The notes: generated by a model from the letters alone, not told the origin. Positions 11,371-24,769 are shown, counted from the first letter of the stretch. The stretch: DNA of 64,000 nt from Lycium barbarum (GCF_019175385.1 NC_083340.1:14644336-14708335), one strand, 5' to 3'. Program-made: numbers and translations.

Positions 11371-12960
11371 GATTGCCCTTCTTTTGGGGTGGTCTTTAAA
11401 TTTTGCCCCTCATATTTGTGTTCTTTAAGTTTTGCCCTTCGCTTGGATACCTGAGGTTTTGGGTTCGAACCCCCGCTCAGGCATAAAATAAAAAAATAAT
11501 TTCGCAAGGCAGGGCTGGGGGGAGTGTATGCCGGATCCGACATACAATCCTTAAGGAAAAACTAAAGTTATGCCGGAGGGGGCAGACTTTGCTTTGAGAC
11601 ATATATATTTTTTTTTTTACTTTTTAAGGCAAACTTTTAATTATGCCTTAAGGAAAAGTTCCGCCTTATGGGGCATACTTTTAGTTATGCCTTAACTAAA
11701 AGTGTGCCCCATAAAATATAACTAAAAGTATGCTGCATAAGGTGGAACTTTTCATTAAGGCAACACTAAAAGTTTGCCTTAAGGAAAAATTCTGTCTTAT
11801 GAGGCATACTTTTGGTTATGCCTTAATTAAAAGTCTGCCCCATAAGGCATAACTAAAACTATGCCTTGAGGAAAAGTTATGCCCCCTCCGGCATAACTTT
11901 AGTTTTTCCTTAAGGACTTTATGCTGGATCCGGCATACAATCCTTAAGGAAAAACTAAAGTTATGCCGGAGGGGGCAGACTTTGCTTTGAGACATATATA
12001 TATATATATATATATATATTTTACTTTTCAAGGCAAACTTTTAATTATGCCTTAAGGAAAAGTTCTGCCTTATGGGGCATACTTTTAGTTATGCCTTAAC
12101 TAAAAGTGTGCCCCATAAAATATAACTAAAAGTATGCCCCGTAAGGCGGAACTTTTCATTAAGGCAACACTAAAAGTTTGCCTTAAGGATGCCTTATGAT
12201 AATTAAAAGTCTGCCCCATAAGGCATAGTTTCTTATGGAAAAGCTTTACCCTATAAGGCATAACTAAAACTATGCCTTGAGGAAAAGTTATGCCTCCTCC
12301 GGCATAACTTTAGTTTTTCCTTAAGGACTTTATGTCGAATCCGGCATACAATTCTTAAGGAAAAACTAAAGTTATGCCGGAGGGGACAGACTTTGCTTTG
12401 AGACATATATTTTGTTTTTTTTACTTTTCAAGGCAAACTTTTAATTATGCCTTAAGGAAAAGTTCCGCCTTATGGGGCATACTTTTAGTTATGCCTTAAC
12501 TAAAAGTGTGCCCCATAAAATATAACTAAAAGTATGCCCCGTAAGACGGAACTTTTCATTAAGGCAACACTAAAAGTTTTCCTTAAGGAAAATTCTGCCT
12601 TATGAGGCATACTTTTGATTATGCCTTAATTAAAAGTCTGCCCCATAAGGCATAGTTTCTTATGAAAAAGTTTTGCCCCATAAGGCATAACTAAAACTAT
12701 GCCTTGAGGAAAAGTTATGCCCCCTCCGGCATAACTTTAGTTTTTCCTTAAGGACTTTATGCTGGATCCGGCATACACTCCCTCCAGCCCTGCCTTGCGA
12801 AATTATTTTTTTATTTTATGCCTGAGCGGGGGTTCGAACCCAGAACCTCAGGTATCCAAGCTAAGGGCAAAACTTAAAGACCACAAATGTGAGGGGCAAA
12901 ATTTAAAGACAGCAAATATGAGGGGCAAAATTTAAAGACCACCCAAAAGAAGGGCAATTC
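11371..12960. mobile_element. Foldback element with three internal ~400-bp tandem repeats
   Basis: The arms are inverted repeats of at least 170 bp. The left arm reads GATTGCCCTTCTTTTGGGG and runs to about 11540; the right arm (about 12775-12960) is its near-exact reverse complement. Both arms carry GGGTTCGAACCC (about 11460 and 12830). Between them are three head-to-tail units starting near 11549, 11942 and 12353 (393 and 411 bp), each built of short self-complementary blocks such as ATGCCTTAA and its complement. There is no ORF of interest. It was probably amplified by replication slippage or unequal exchange. Exact ends and target duplication could not be fixed. Confidence 0.75.
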
Positions 12961-13078
12961 TGCGAATTGACCAATAGTTTTTGATAGAAATGGCGTGGCC
13001 CGTCCAATTTTTGGGCAATGTTATTAACGTTTAGCCATGATTGAAATATCTCACGTATAAGGTCGAAACTCAATCTTT

Positions 13079-13190
13079 GAACTCCAACACAATATGCTGG
13101 AGTTTCACATGCAGGTATTTTCGAACTCCAGTACAATGTGCTAGAGTCTCACTTGTAGAAGTTCCGAACTCCAACACATTGTGTTAAGAG
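13079..13190. repeat. Short tandem repeat, ~44-bp units
   Basis: Three diverged units begin GAACTCCA at 13079, 13123 and 13166. Units contain the partly self-complementary GAACTCCAACACAATATGC followed by TGGAGTTTC. Probably a fragment of a MITE or other dispersed repeat. Confidence 0.5.
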
Positions 13191-14187
13191 TATTTCCGTG
13201 TTTTATTTAGTATCCAAATTTTATTTCCTTATTAAAAGTGACTAAAGGTTGATAGATTTGAAACGTTGACCGAAGTTTAATTAGCAATATTAAAAATTTA
13301 CTATTTGTCAATTTCTTTAGTTATGCTGTGTCCTGAAAGAGGTCTACTATCTCTGTCCAAAATAATAGGTCAAAGTATTCATGCGAGGGAAACAAATATC
13401 AAGGATGTCACAATTTGAATTATAAGAGTTCTTTTTTTTTTTTGGGTTCTAAGAATTATAAGAATTCATTTTACTTCATCTCCTATGAACTCTCTGAAAT
13501 ATAAGAGTGTCCAATATTTTAATTTGTTACTGGTTTAGAAAACTGGTGGTATGGTATAGACTATTTCTCATATTCTTTAATAATTATTTCTTATACTTAA
13601 AAAAGTGAAATAATTAATTAATGATCAGGGAACAATAACAAAGAGGTCGTGCCAATAGAGAGATAATACTAATGATGGTTTCCTAGCAGCAATGGACTTT
13701 AATAATTTCGTAATATAGCAAAGTTTTACTACTTTTATTTATTTGTTCTTTTGGTCTCTGATTTCTACTAATCTCTAACAATTGTTTCATGATAAAGAGC
13801 ACATATACAATAGCAAAACTTATACTGTATATGTTTTTTCTTTCCTATAGAATTAATGATTATAATAGAGGAATGTATAAGTTTGAGTCGGTCGTAATAT
13901 ACTATATTTAGTCCAAACTTTAAGTTTTATACATGTTTGACAGTGTAAAAAAGAATTTTACATCATCTATGTAGTATAATCTCTTATAGTAAGTTGGGTT
14001 ACTTACTATTTATTCTAAGTTATAATCAACACATGTTATATAAATTAACCTGCAATTACCTTTAATTTAAAGTGACCTGATTGAATGTAAACACTAATTT
14101 TACATACAAAATCATCTATACGATAAACCCTAACAAAAAGCTGCCGCTTTTCTCCAAACGGCAGCAAACAACATATCAGCAAAGAAA
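13191..14187. other. Intergenic, AT-rich
   Basis: No convincing gene or element. It would contain the promoter of the F-box gene before that gene decayed. Confidence 0.4.
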
Positions 14188-15219
14188 ATGCCAAAGAGGA
14201 AATTACAAAAGGCCTTTCAATATGATACGTCTATTCTTCCGTCTGATATTCTATTTTCCATTTTTATTAGGCTTGCAGTTAAATCTTTGTTTCGTTTTCA
14301 GTTAGTTTCTAAGTCATGGAAAGCTATAATATCCAACAAAAAATTTAAAAAGGCCCACCGTGTTCAATCCAGAGCATTGGGCCGTGGAAAGCTGCTGCTG
14401 CGACAAAAATTACCATATGATTTCGTGTTTAGAGACCTGGATAGTCCCCAGTTAGTTGATGGATGAGAAGCAATTGTTTCCTATAAAAAGATTCCGACTT
14501 TCTTTAGTTGTTGGCTCCTGTGATGGCTTGGTGCTTTTAAAGAACCGTATGGCCTACAAAACTTATGTTTTGTGTAATCCATGATCCATCCACCAGAGAA
14601 TGTCGAATTCTTGAATGTCCTTATGTGAAATACAAATACAGAGACGAACTTCCAAGTTGTGGTTTGTGCTATGATTCTATGGTCGATGATTACAAGGTTA
14701 TATTCATCTATAACTTATTTTATGTTGTATACTCTTTGTCTAACAATTCTTGAACCGATAAAACAAGTTACGCTTATCAGTACTACCACGTACATATTGG
14801 TGTTCACAGGGAATTAGCACTCAAGACTGTTTATTTTGGTCTCTGAATGAAACAATCAACGGATTCATACGTACAACTTCTACAATCTTATACATTGACG
14901 CGACTTTAGATGAAGTGAAAAACCTTCCAACACCAAATTTAGATTTTGTAGGTGAGGATGAGTTCTTTGGTTTGACTAACTTGGAAGGTTGCCTTAGTTT
15001 ATATGGAGGGAAAATCATAAGTAAAGAATTGCATGCACGTATGGATTGTGAAACAAGACAGTTAGGAATGATTAATGACCCTTTGCAACTTGCCAACCAT
15101 TTGCAGGAAGTTTTTACAAGCTAACAAGCTCTTGTATTATGGTGAACTTCTCTTTCAAGGGTATGAAAATGGACTTTCCTTCTATTATCCTAAACGGCAA
15201 CAATTCGTTACATGATTAG
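14188..15219 (+). pseudogene. F-box protein with F-box-associated region, frameshifted
   Basis: Intact F-box proteins of this type are substrate receptors of SCF ubiquitin ligases. From the ATG at 14188, an F-box motif is visible at about residues 16-55 (LPSDILFSIFIRLAVKSLFR, QLVSKSWKAII). This frame ends at a TGA at about 14464. The continuation is in other frames: VVGSCDGLVLLKN near 14508-14546, then PSTRECRILECPYVKY and CYDSMVDDYKV, the usual start of an F-box-associated domain. An intron with GT/AG ends fits 14697-14809. The second exon reads SLNETINGFIRTTSTILYID, then LPTPNLDFVGEDEFFGL and GCLSLYGGK, with another frameshift near 15115, and ends at TAG 15217-15219. At least three frame breaks mean that no full protein is made. 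It is shorter than usual (~350-400 residues) and no kelch repeats were recognised. Confidence 0.8.
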
Positions 15220-15898
15220 GTGAGGCCCAAGTTTATTTTTTAGTAGTTTCAATATGTTTGGATACTTTATATTTTTGGAGGCCCACTCTCAAGCGTAAGA
15301 GGAAGCAATCGACGATCCATTAATTTAACAACATGAATGTCAAGAATGATAAGATGTAGGCAAAAATTTAAAGTTTGAAAGCAGCATCAACAACATTACC
15401 CATTGACCTTTCTTCCTTCCTTCTTTTTATTTTTTTATAAAATTTATAATTTTCCTAGAAAAAATATTTTCCTTGTGAAAATATGTCTCGGAGTGTGGTT
15501 CGTTATTGAAATACTTTGTAGAAAACATATATGTATTAAAGGTTGGTTAATAACAATACTTTTATTTGAGTGTTAAAGATTAACAAAAAAAAAACACTAT
15601 TTTTACCCGATCAACTATTATTAAGTTGTCAATAAATTACTCCAACTTTGAAAATCACATGACACAGACCTATTGTCATCTTACCCAATATGTTATTAAC
15701 TATTATTGACACATAATGGAACTGTCGTACAATCTAGTAGTGCTATAGTGTCAAAGAATTTCAAAGTTGTCGACCTTCTAATTTTAATAAATACACGACC
15801 CCACAAATCTTTCAATTTTGTAGAGTTACAGAATTTGAAAATCAATATAAATTATATTTCCCGCTCATTTATCAACTAAACAAAGGATAACGATTGGG
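15220..15898. other. Intergenic
   Basis: No feature recognised. Confidence 0.4.
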
Positions 15899-16916
15899 TG
15901 AAAATCATTTTCACCTCCCAACTTTGCTTTAAAAATCAAACTCCCCCCTCAACTTTTAACAATAGACATTCTCCCTCCTTTATCCTATGCAATGACTATT
16001 TCACCCTTGTTTTTTTCAATCCTGAATTTATGTAATACATTTTTATATTATAATAATTATTTTTTAATTATAGGTATTTATAGATTCTTATTTAAGTTCA
16101 TTAACATTATAAGTAGAATAATACTTTTATGAATTTGTAACAAAATCTAATGCTATTTTTTATGATTGTTATTTTAATATTCTATGTAGTAACTAGTAAG
16201 TATGTATATATGTATATACATGGATCTGTGTATATTTAAGTTTCACTTCTCTTTTATTCTCTCTTGTTTATATAAATAAACAAGTTTTGGTTGTCACTAA
16301 TGGAGTATTTCTTAAATTATAATAAAATTCATTTACAGTATAAATAAATCATTTTAAAAAAATTCCTCTATTTTATAATTGTTTTTGCATTACCTGCATA
16401 TAAATATATTTATAAAGTTATTATGACCTGTTATTTTTCAATTGTATAAATAAGTATTAAAGTTTTAATTATTTTTAATAAAATTAACTTTTTGTTTATT
16501 CTGCTAATTTATTTTATTATAGAACATCATTAACTTAGAGTATTTCTCACTTTTTTCTTTGCCTAGAAAAAATAATATTTATTTTTAATATTTTTAATAT
16601 TTTGCTTTTTTATTGAGTTGAAGGTCTTTCGGAAATAACCGTCCTACCTTGGTAGGAGTAAGGTCTGCGTACACTCTACCCTCCCCAGACCCCACGTTGT
16701 GGGATTTCACTGGGTTGTTGTTGTAATATTTTTAATATTTTTTTTTATAAGAAATTTGTTACATAAATTTAAAAAATGAAGACAAAAGTTGATAATGTAA
16801 GGGTAAAATAGGCATTTAAAAAAGTCAATTAGGATAAAAGGGGGAGATGTCTATTGTTCAAAGTTAAGGGGAGAGTTTGATTTATAAAGCATAGTTAGGG
16901 GTGTAACTGATTTTCA
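15899..16916. mobile_element. Non-autonomous inverted-repeat element (~1 kb, ~115-bp TIRs)
   Basis: The left arm (15899 to about 16012) begins TGAAAATCA and includes AACAATAGACATTCTCCC. The right arm (about 16797-16916) is its reverse complement with scattered mismatches and ends TGATTTTCA. The interior is AT-rich and non-coding. The superfamily is unclear because I could not find an unambiguous target duplication. An RTE tail is inserted at 16604. Confidence 0.65.
16604..16723 (+). mobile_element. 120-bp RTE LINE (or RTE-mobilised SINE) 3' tail
   Basis: This contains only the conserved tail (GGTCTTTCGGAAATAACCGT ... GGTCTGCGTACACTCTACCC ... TTGTTG). It is flanked by a perfect 18-bp duplication, taatatttttaatatttt, at 16586-16603 and 16724-16741. 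It is therefore an extremely 5'-truncated but genuine target-primed insertion, nested inside the inverted-repeat element. Confidence 0.85.
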
Positions 16917-19900
16917 TATTAGTGGCAACATATATGTGCTACAGTGTTGACTGTGGTTGCGTTTAACATATATTAGTGGCAACATTGTAGCACATGTATG
17001 TGCTAGAATTAGATAGACTAGGGATACCATAATTAAACTCATTAAATCCTCCAATCCCAAAAGAAAAATTAGTTAAAGAAAGCTGAAACCAAGCATGTGC
17101 AGTCACTATTATTCATTTAAGCTAATGGTAGTACAAACACTTTAATAATAACCTGCTTAAATCGTTTTCAACAGATTATAGTTTTGGATATTTTTCATAA
17201 AAGGGAAAAGATTTTTGGTCCTTATTAAGGACCGTCCTTGAACAATTAGACATGGCTAGAGACAAGCCTGTTCAATCACCAAATCAAGCTCCTTTGAAAC
17301 GTAACGTAATTTCTTTTTTAATACTAAAGTATAACTATTACACAACTAATAGTTTTCTTTCCCATGACCTCTCACACTCTCAAATATAAATGTACAATTG
17401 TACACTCAATCAAGTAAAGCGTTGGATGAACATGTAAGGGAAAGATCAACCTCGCTTGCTTTGATGTAATGTAACATTCTATTTTTTTTCTTTGGAAGAG
17501 GAAATTAAAAGCAGATTTTTTTATCAAAAATTATACAGCCCAACACAACACTTGCATTCACGTAGCCATATTTTTAGTCTACATCTGTATAGCTAAGTAT
17601 TATTTTTTTTTGCAACAGTGTTAATGTGCACCCTTATATATTATTTATATACATGTATATACAATGTATCTTCCTTGTATAAAACTTTATAATAGGGTAA
17701 AAAGTATATAATACGTCGCTTACTACATCGTGAATTTTTCTATGATTTTCAGTTGCATTCTTGTTCAAAACAAGTACAAATCTCACCAAGTGATGATTTC
17801 AAGTTTGTAGAACACCTCCGCAGATTATTTCCAACAACTTTAAACAACGGCCGCTCCCAATTTCTCACTAAAAATGATTCGAAATTCAACCACTTTTCAA
17901 GCTTGTTTTTCAAGCTTGTTCAACGATAGTGAATTAGCTTTTTAATATGGTTTCACCATCTAATAAATCTTATAAAATCAGCACTCTAACCATGATTTGA
18001 GCTCCAAACACAATAACAAATCGAGTTTGTCAACTCACAATCAATAGACGACTCACAATTTTCAGATTCATTTTTAAGGATATGAAATAAAATTTTCAAC
18101 AATTGTGGCAACCTGACTCAACAAAGTATATATGAATTGGGTTATATTGGGTAAGGAAGGAAGAAATAGGCTAATTCTTGATCTATTAATACCCGAATGG
18201 ACATAGACGTAAAACTCTCAATGAAAATATCATTCACTTTTGAAAGTAATTTATTTAGTAAAGGTTCAACGTGACTAAACATTCGTACAATTTCAAATTT
18301 ACTTTTGAAAGTAATTTATTTAGTAAAGTAGTGCAATTTCTTAACTGACATTAATTAGATCCTGCTAAAATTGGTATCTAACTTGTTATTTCAGGTTAAT
18401 TTCTTTATAGTGTAAAAAATTCTTACATTGTCTGTACATTTAAATCCTATAAAAAAGTACAGTACTCTAAACGTATATAACTTAAAGTCATATACGATAT
18501 ACAAATTCATGGAATTAGTAAGAGTAAGGAGGATACGAAAGAAGACCATAAACGTCTCTTTAGTTGAGTGAATTATTTGTTTGACTTAGGTATCCTCTAT
18601 ATTTATCAACTAAAGGAAAAATGAAAATAACCATCTTCTTTTAATTTACATTTTTGTTTTTGGAAAACGTACCGGCCTTAGAGATATTTTTTATGAAGTA
18701 CTGTATAGTGACATTAACCATACATTATACCCACAGAAGTATTGGAAAAATTGCAAACAAAATCATTTTAGTTACTATTACTAACAAAGTTACAGTTTTG
18801 GACACATATATATATAAGACTCTCATATATCTTGAATTGTGTGAAAACCAAAGACTGGCTTTGTTTCTATACGGAAGGGAAATCACTTTATTCTGAAATG
18901 TTATAAGAGTTTCAAATATGAGCATGCACTTGCATGTGTAGCCACATGTTTTTTAGCCATTATCAACTGATAGAACTTTTGTACATTATACAGAATCTGA
19001 AAATCGTCCTTGGATTTTTGGGAATTAGATGATTACAATGTTCTTGAATTGTGTACATTTTATTTATTTTTTATAAAAACAATGTACGTTTATTAAAAGG
19101 GTGTATTATTGTTTTTGTAACGTTTAAACGTCTCTATCAAATGGTAGCGCTAGAAGCCATGAGTTTTAATGAGAGTTGCAGAGTGATCCCCACACAAAAA
19201 AGAAAAACAAATCTGAAGGCTAGGAATGAACTTTATCTGGTAATTTTCCATTGCATCGAACACACGAAAACCCTGTACCTTTTGATTTTATTTGCTTCTT
19301 TTCTTGGGAAATAGAAGAAAGCAAAAGCTAATACTAGTAATAAATACATACATCAATTTTCTTAAAATGTTCATTTTGCCTACAAATGTCGGTAATTTCA
19401 GCAACCCATAAGCAAATACTGCTGTATTTTTCGACCTTCATATATCCTCTCTTTCTCACTTTATAGATATGATCAGGGAAAAGAGTCCAGAATGTTTAAT
19501 GAATTTTGTCGAATTTTGTCCTGGGTAATTGTAAAGATGGACCACATATCCTTCTTTAGAATTTTACCTCTAGTTTGTATGGGCGGTATTACCTTGTCAT
19601 TGTCCTTTAACAAATTTAACTTCTTTGCGGTAACAATGTAAAATAATTTTTACTATTAGGTAACTTAAAAGATAACTACCGTTAGCTGTTCAGAGGTCGG
19701 ATGTACAATTGAAGTTAATGTTTCGGCAAAGCTGAGTAACTTTGTCCCAGGCGTGGTATTTATATTAAGAAAAATCACTTAATTATATATTTAGAACCTA
19801 GTAAACAAAAAGGATTGTGGTCAAGAACTTATAAACTTAACATTCGAGATCCATCTCTAAACGTCTATTAAAAATGAGATTGGTAGCATAATAAATAAAA

Positions 19901-22067
19901 CAAGTTAGCTATACAAATACGCTACAAGAGTAAACTTTCTTTATACTGTTATTGGTGTATTTAAATTAAATCCTAAAAACAAGATGCATTTCTCGTTGTT
20001 TTCGAAGGTTGAAGAGGAGCTGTAAGGTCATTTGCAAATGAAAAGATAAAAAGAAACATCACTAACAAAAATACAATATGTAATTAGGTATGGCTTCAAA
20101 TTCGTTTTGTTATTAGCTCCCTCCATATATGTCATTCATCCAAATGTCAACCTAAGATAAAAGAGATACCGATATTAAAAGGCTAATTAATTATTAAAGT
20201 CAAACAAAGCAAAGATTAGTTAATCATATATATTGAATATTGTTGTGGTAGACATGCAACTTCACTCATGGGAATGAACTCATTTCCTCGTAAGGTGCTC
20301 GACTTTGATTCCTACTTTGGCTTCCAATTAATATATTGGTTGCTCCGTGAAACAATCAAACTACAATTAATATAAACATCATGAACTAAATTTAACAATT
20401 TATTTTTAAAACTAACTTACCAACAAAAAAAGAGAAAGAAAGAGAGAGAGCATATAATATATCTTCTCGTTGACAAATATTTTGCATGTGGAGTAAGGTA
20501 TAGTGTATGAAGCTTCGATTAAGATTCAGTGGTGTAAATTGCATGTGAGAAGGTCGGATTCAGAACAAAAGAATAAAAATGTACGTTCATTACAAGACAA
20601 ACTTAGACTTGCCCTAAATTGGAGGGAATCCATGGACCATGGTATACACGATGAAAAAGTTGGACATGTCTTCATCAGAATGACAATAGTGATAAAAGGA
20701 TATCTTTATTGGTCTGGCAATTGGTTCCCTGTATCCCCTCTATAAACAAAGACTATCAGGACTAATTTGATTTTATTAAGCTATGATTTTTATTGGTTTC
20801 TTTGAAACTAAAGGGCCGAGATCGAGGAGTCCATTTAGGTGACATGTTATACATGGGACAAATGGGCAAATAGTGTGCCAATATCTCTCATTTAATTAAA
20901 CTTTAACGACTTTTTTATAGAGACATATCCATTGAATTAATGATCATAAACTTTTAAAATTTTAGCACATCTTAATATATATACAGATACTCAAAGAAAT
21001 GCTCCTACAGTTACAACTAACATAGTTCATTGAAATATGTAATTCAAGCTCTAGAAAATAATCATGAAGTTTCATAGCAAAGCTTGTTCAAACATTAGGA
21101 AATAATCATAAGGTCTTAACTTATGAAAGATGAAATTTCAGGACATTGTCGTGGCTTTTAAAAGAGGTACCATGAATGAAAAATCATTTTCACATACCTA
21201 GTTCGCTCACAATATCTATTTTAAAAGGTACACTATATTTTATCATTATTTCAGACATGATACCTATTTTAAAACTTTATCAAGAGGTACGTACCATGAG
21301 CGAAATAATCACTCATAATACCTATTTCACTCCATAAAAATTCCCCTGAGTTTGAATCTTTATATAATCTCAAGCTTCACCAAAAATTCCTATAGGAGTT
21401 CGAAATGTAATTGAGAAATGTCAATTTAAACTCTAGGAAGAAATGTTGGAGTTTGAACTGCATTTGTAACTCTAAAAGTTTTTGAGTTCCACTTGTCAAA
21501 GCATGGTGTTGGAACTTTTTGTGTTTTAACAAGGGTTATTTTTATCCAATTGTTACTTTCGGCCTAAAAGCATGCAGCTATAAAGTGGCTAAACTTTGAT
21601 TGCCCACTCAAAAACTAGTCATCCCACCTAATTTGTTCGTTATACATTGACTTAGAATATTATGGATTTAACTTAACTGACAATGCAAAAAATGTTAACA
21701 TTATAATTAGTTCAATTAATTTGTTATATCAAGTTACAATTACATGTATCTATATTTTAGTTGAATTCATGAATAAAAATGATTTTTACACTGTTAATGT
21801 CATAAAAAATCCGACAATTATATCTCAGCAACAAGAGAAAATAGTGGTAAAACCCTAATAATTGTACTCACATTAGCCACACATTATAAACAGAATCACA
21901 GCTGATGTTGTACGTACAATGCAACGACAAGAAAGAACTACTACTAATATGAACATTGAACAAGCTCAAGCACTTTCTTCCTTTTTTTTTTCCTTGTTTT
22001 TTTTTGTTTTGTCCAGTGGATTCAAACTAGGAAAAAAAAACATGATAAAGATAATAGGGTCTGTTCC
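16917..22067. other. Long AT-rich intergenic region
   Basis: No gene could be supported. Minor features are a local duplication of TATTAGTGGCAACAT at about 16918-16995 and a direct repeat of about 28 bp (ACTTTTGAAAGTAATTTATT) at about 18236 and 18301. The region lies downstream of the bHLH gene. Its short ORFs are AT-rich and have no recognisable motif. Confidence 0.4.
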
Positions 22068-24630
22068 CTAGGCTTGGCAAGAAAGGGCAGTTGCTTCCTC
22101 CTCAATTATTCTTAGCATGTGGTGGACTGCACCTGCTATGTCATCTGCTGAGTTTAGTTGGCAACCTTCTTCCACCTGCCATTTTTTTGGTAAAAGAAGA
22201 TTAAAAAAAATACGAGAGCTTCTTTCAATTCTATAATTACAATATGTTAAAGACATAATTAAGAAAATAAAAATATACTATATAAATAAAATAATAACAT
22301 AATTTAACATGATATCAGAAGGGGCAAAAATTCTTCATTCGAGTCTTCACCGCCATCTATTACTATCAATTTTCTATTTTACGTGTTTGGGTCCATAAAC
22401 AAGAAAATGAAAATGTGATCTATTGCACAATTTAACACAACCACTCCAAAAAAAAAAAAAATCTTCATTTGCAAAATATTTCCTAATCAAAAGTGCTAAA
22501 AGACAAGTATAACTTTACTAAGAAACGCCATACAAGAATTGTAAAGAAACACCCTTTCTGACCCATTATTGCCTTCTGAAATTAGTAAAAAGTAGTAGAC
22601 CTTTTTAAATTCCCAAAATACCCTAACAATTGTTTTTTGTGCTTTAAAAAAAAGAAAAAAAAAAGGAGTTGATATGTACATAGGCTATAGCAACAAAACA
22701 ATGGCTCATATTTTCATGTGATGAAAAGTACCTGTGCTATAGTGTAAAGTATATAGATTCTTGCAATCTCTAGTCATTTTCTTTCAGAAAAAATTCATAT
22801 GAAAGAAAAGTAAAAAAAAAAAATAGTTTAATGAGTTGTACATTTAGAACGAACCTTAGCACTTATAGAATAGAGAACCAATGGATCTAAGGTGGTGACA
22901 TTGAGGTGAAGTACATTAAGGTACAATGACTGAAACGAAGCTACCAATTTTGATAGCTGACGAAATCTTCTTCTTGATAGGATTCTAACGTTTGCATGAG
23001 TTTCAATGAGAGTCACTTCAATATCCGCTATTGCTGCCTTGCTCTTTGATGTGTATTTGTTTGGTAATTGACAACATGTGTACTGTGGGTACGAGAAAAA
23101 TTGAGCAAATGGGGTCGGAAAATACTCCGTGGCAGCGGCTGGGGAGGCTGAAATATCGCCTGTGCTTGTGTTTGGTACTTCACCATCGCCACCACCACCG
23201 CCACCATCACCTTGTTGTAATAATACGAACTTTTGAGCTTCAAAAGACTGTAAAACGTGCTCTAACTCCTTTACGAATTCAATAGCACCACCTACTATTG
23301 AGGCCTGGTCACCCTGAACCACAAAACATTCGTTACATACATACCACAATAGTAATTATGTCTCAATTTTAAGTAAATTGTGCATTTTTACTGTTCATAT
23401 CGCTTTATTTAAATTTGCAAAATAGTTCTTTTTTAACGGAAAAAATAAATCATGATGTCAGGATTGAGGTAAGAAAGATAAATTAAAGAGTCATTTTCCA
23501 AAACTAATTTATGTCTATAGGACATTCTTACATTGAATATTCTTAATAATTAAAGGTGATGGAAATGTTGCTTCTGCTACTTTAATAAATACACAAAATG
23601 ATTGAATTTCAAGTTATTAATTGACAAATGCACGTTGGGTGTTTAGAAAAATTGAATGCAAAGCGTTATTTTCTGTTATTCAATTATTTCAACCTCTTTT
23701 TCGTCGAATCCTCGACAAAACTTTTTCCTGTTTGTACCTAAAAGGAAAAAAGGAAAAAATAATACCCTCCTAGTTCAAAGAAAAAACATCAAACCCCACA
23801 CCAACCCACAAATAAAATAGAAAAAACAAAAGAACTTTTGATGAACTGATTAGTAATAGAGGGACCAAGGCTGAAAGTTTCATATATGCATAGGGTTCAT
23901 AATTCGAGAATGAATGAAGAATAGAGCTATGTTAGTGCAGTCACTTCAAACGAAGCAAAAAAAAAAACCTTTATACTGTTAATTTGCAGAATAGAAAACA
24001 GTGTTCGTTCAAACATATTCAAAAAACTTTTAACGTCATGCATAATAATAAAATAAACTGCAATTCCTTTGCTCCAATTTATTAGGCATTTTCATTTTTC
24101 AAAAGTCAATTTTTACTGAAAAGTGCCAAGTCAATTTGACTAATAAAATTAGCATAATTCTTACGTATATTAATATTAAAAAAAATGTACATACGTACCC
24201 TTTGAACATAGGATTCAGGCATGAGTGAACGTAAAACAGAAAGATGTTCATTCATTTGTTTCCTTCTATTTCTCTCAACAGCAATGTGTGTCATTCTTTG
24301 ATTTTCAGCTTCTTCTTTATTCTTGCAAATTTTAGGTCTTCTCCTCCTCTTTTTTCGACCACAGCCGCCTTGTGCCGCCACAGCCAAATTATTCTTCTCC
24401 TTACGTGTGGAAGTTTGTGGCCGCACGGTGGCGGTGGTGGTGGAATATTGTTGCTCATGAGTACCAAAATCTTGAGGTTTTAATAAATAGCCAATATTTT
24501 CATGTTGATGGTTTACAAGTAAGGCATCATCAAGATTGCTGTTGTTGTTGTTGTTAAAAGGGGTGGAAGAGATTTTATGATAGATGATGAAGTTGAGGAG
24601 TTCATTGGTAGAAAGTGCTTCTAAAGCCAT
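22068..24630 (-). CDS. bHLH transcription factor, subgroup Ia (bHLH71/bHLH96-like)
   Basis: A nuclear DNA-binding regulator, expected to dimerise and bind E-box (CANNTG) sites. I assembled three exons by GT/AG junctions and unbroken phase: 24630-24199, 23313-22855 and 22175-22068, giving 332 codons. The start [16 protein letters not shown] is the N-terminal signature of the bHLH57/67/70/71 branch. A nuclear localisation cluster KKRRRRPK lies at ~93-100. The basic region [17 protein letters not shown] carries His115, Glu119 and Arg123 for E-box contact, and is followed by helix 1 (VLRSLMPES) and, across intron 1, [19 protein letters not shown]. The C-terminal ACT-like part includes [18 protein letters not shown] and [19 protein letters not shown], ending with [20 protein letters not shown]. 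Intron positions fit the subgroup. Members of subgroup Ia include SPCH, MUTE and FAMA and less-studied relatives; this protein belongs with the latter. Both subgroup and gene integrity look secure; the exact orthologue is an inference. Confidence 0.93.
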
Positions 24631-24769
24631 TTGGATTTTTCTATTTTGTTGTGATTTTAGCTATAGCTTAGCTGCAACTCTGAACTTTGCTTTTGTAAGA
24701 GGGTGGTTTTTTTTTTTCGGTTGAGAAGTCCAATGAATATTTGACTTGCTTCTTTGCCTGCTTACTCTC

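Noticed and set aside
20503..20745. 80-codon plus-strand ORF downstream of the bHLH gene
   Set aside because: No motif, no homology recognised, and no supporting promoter or splice context.
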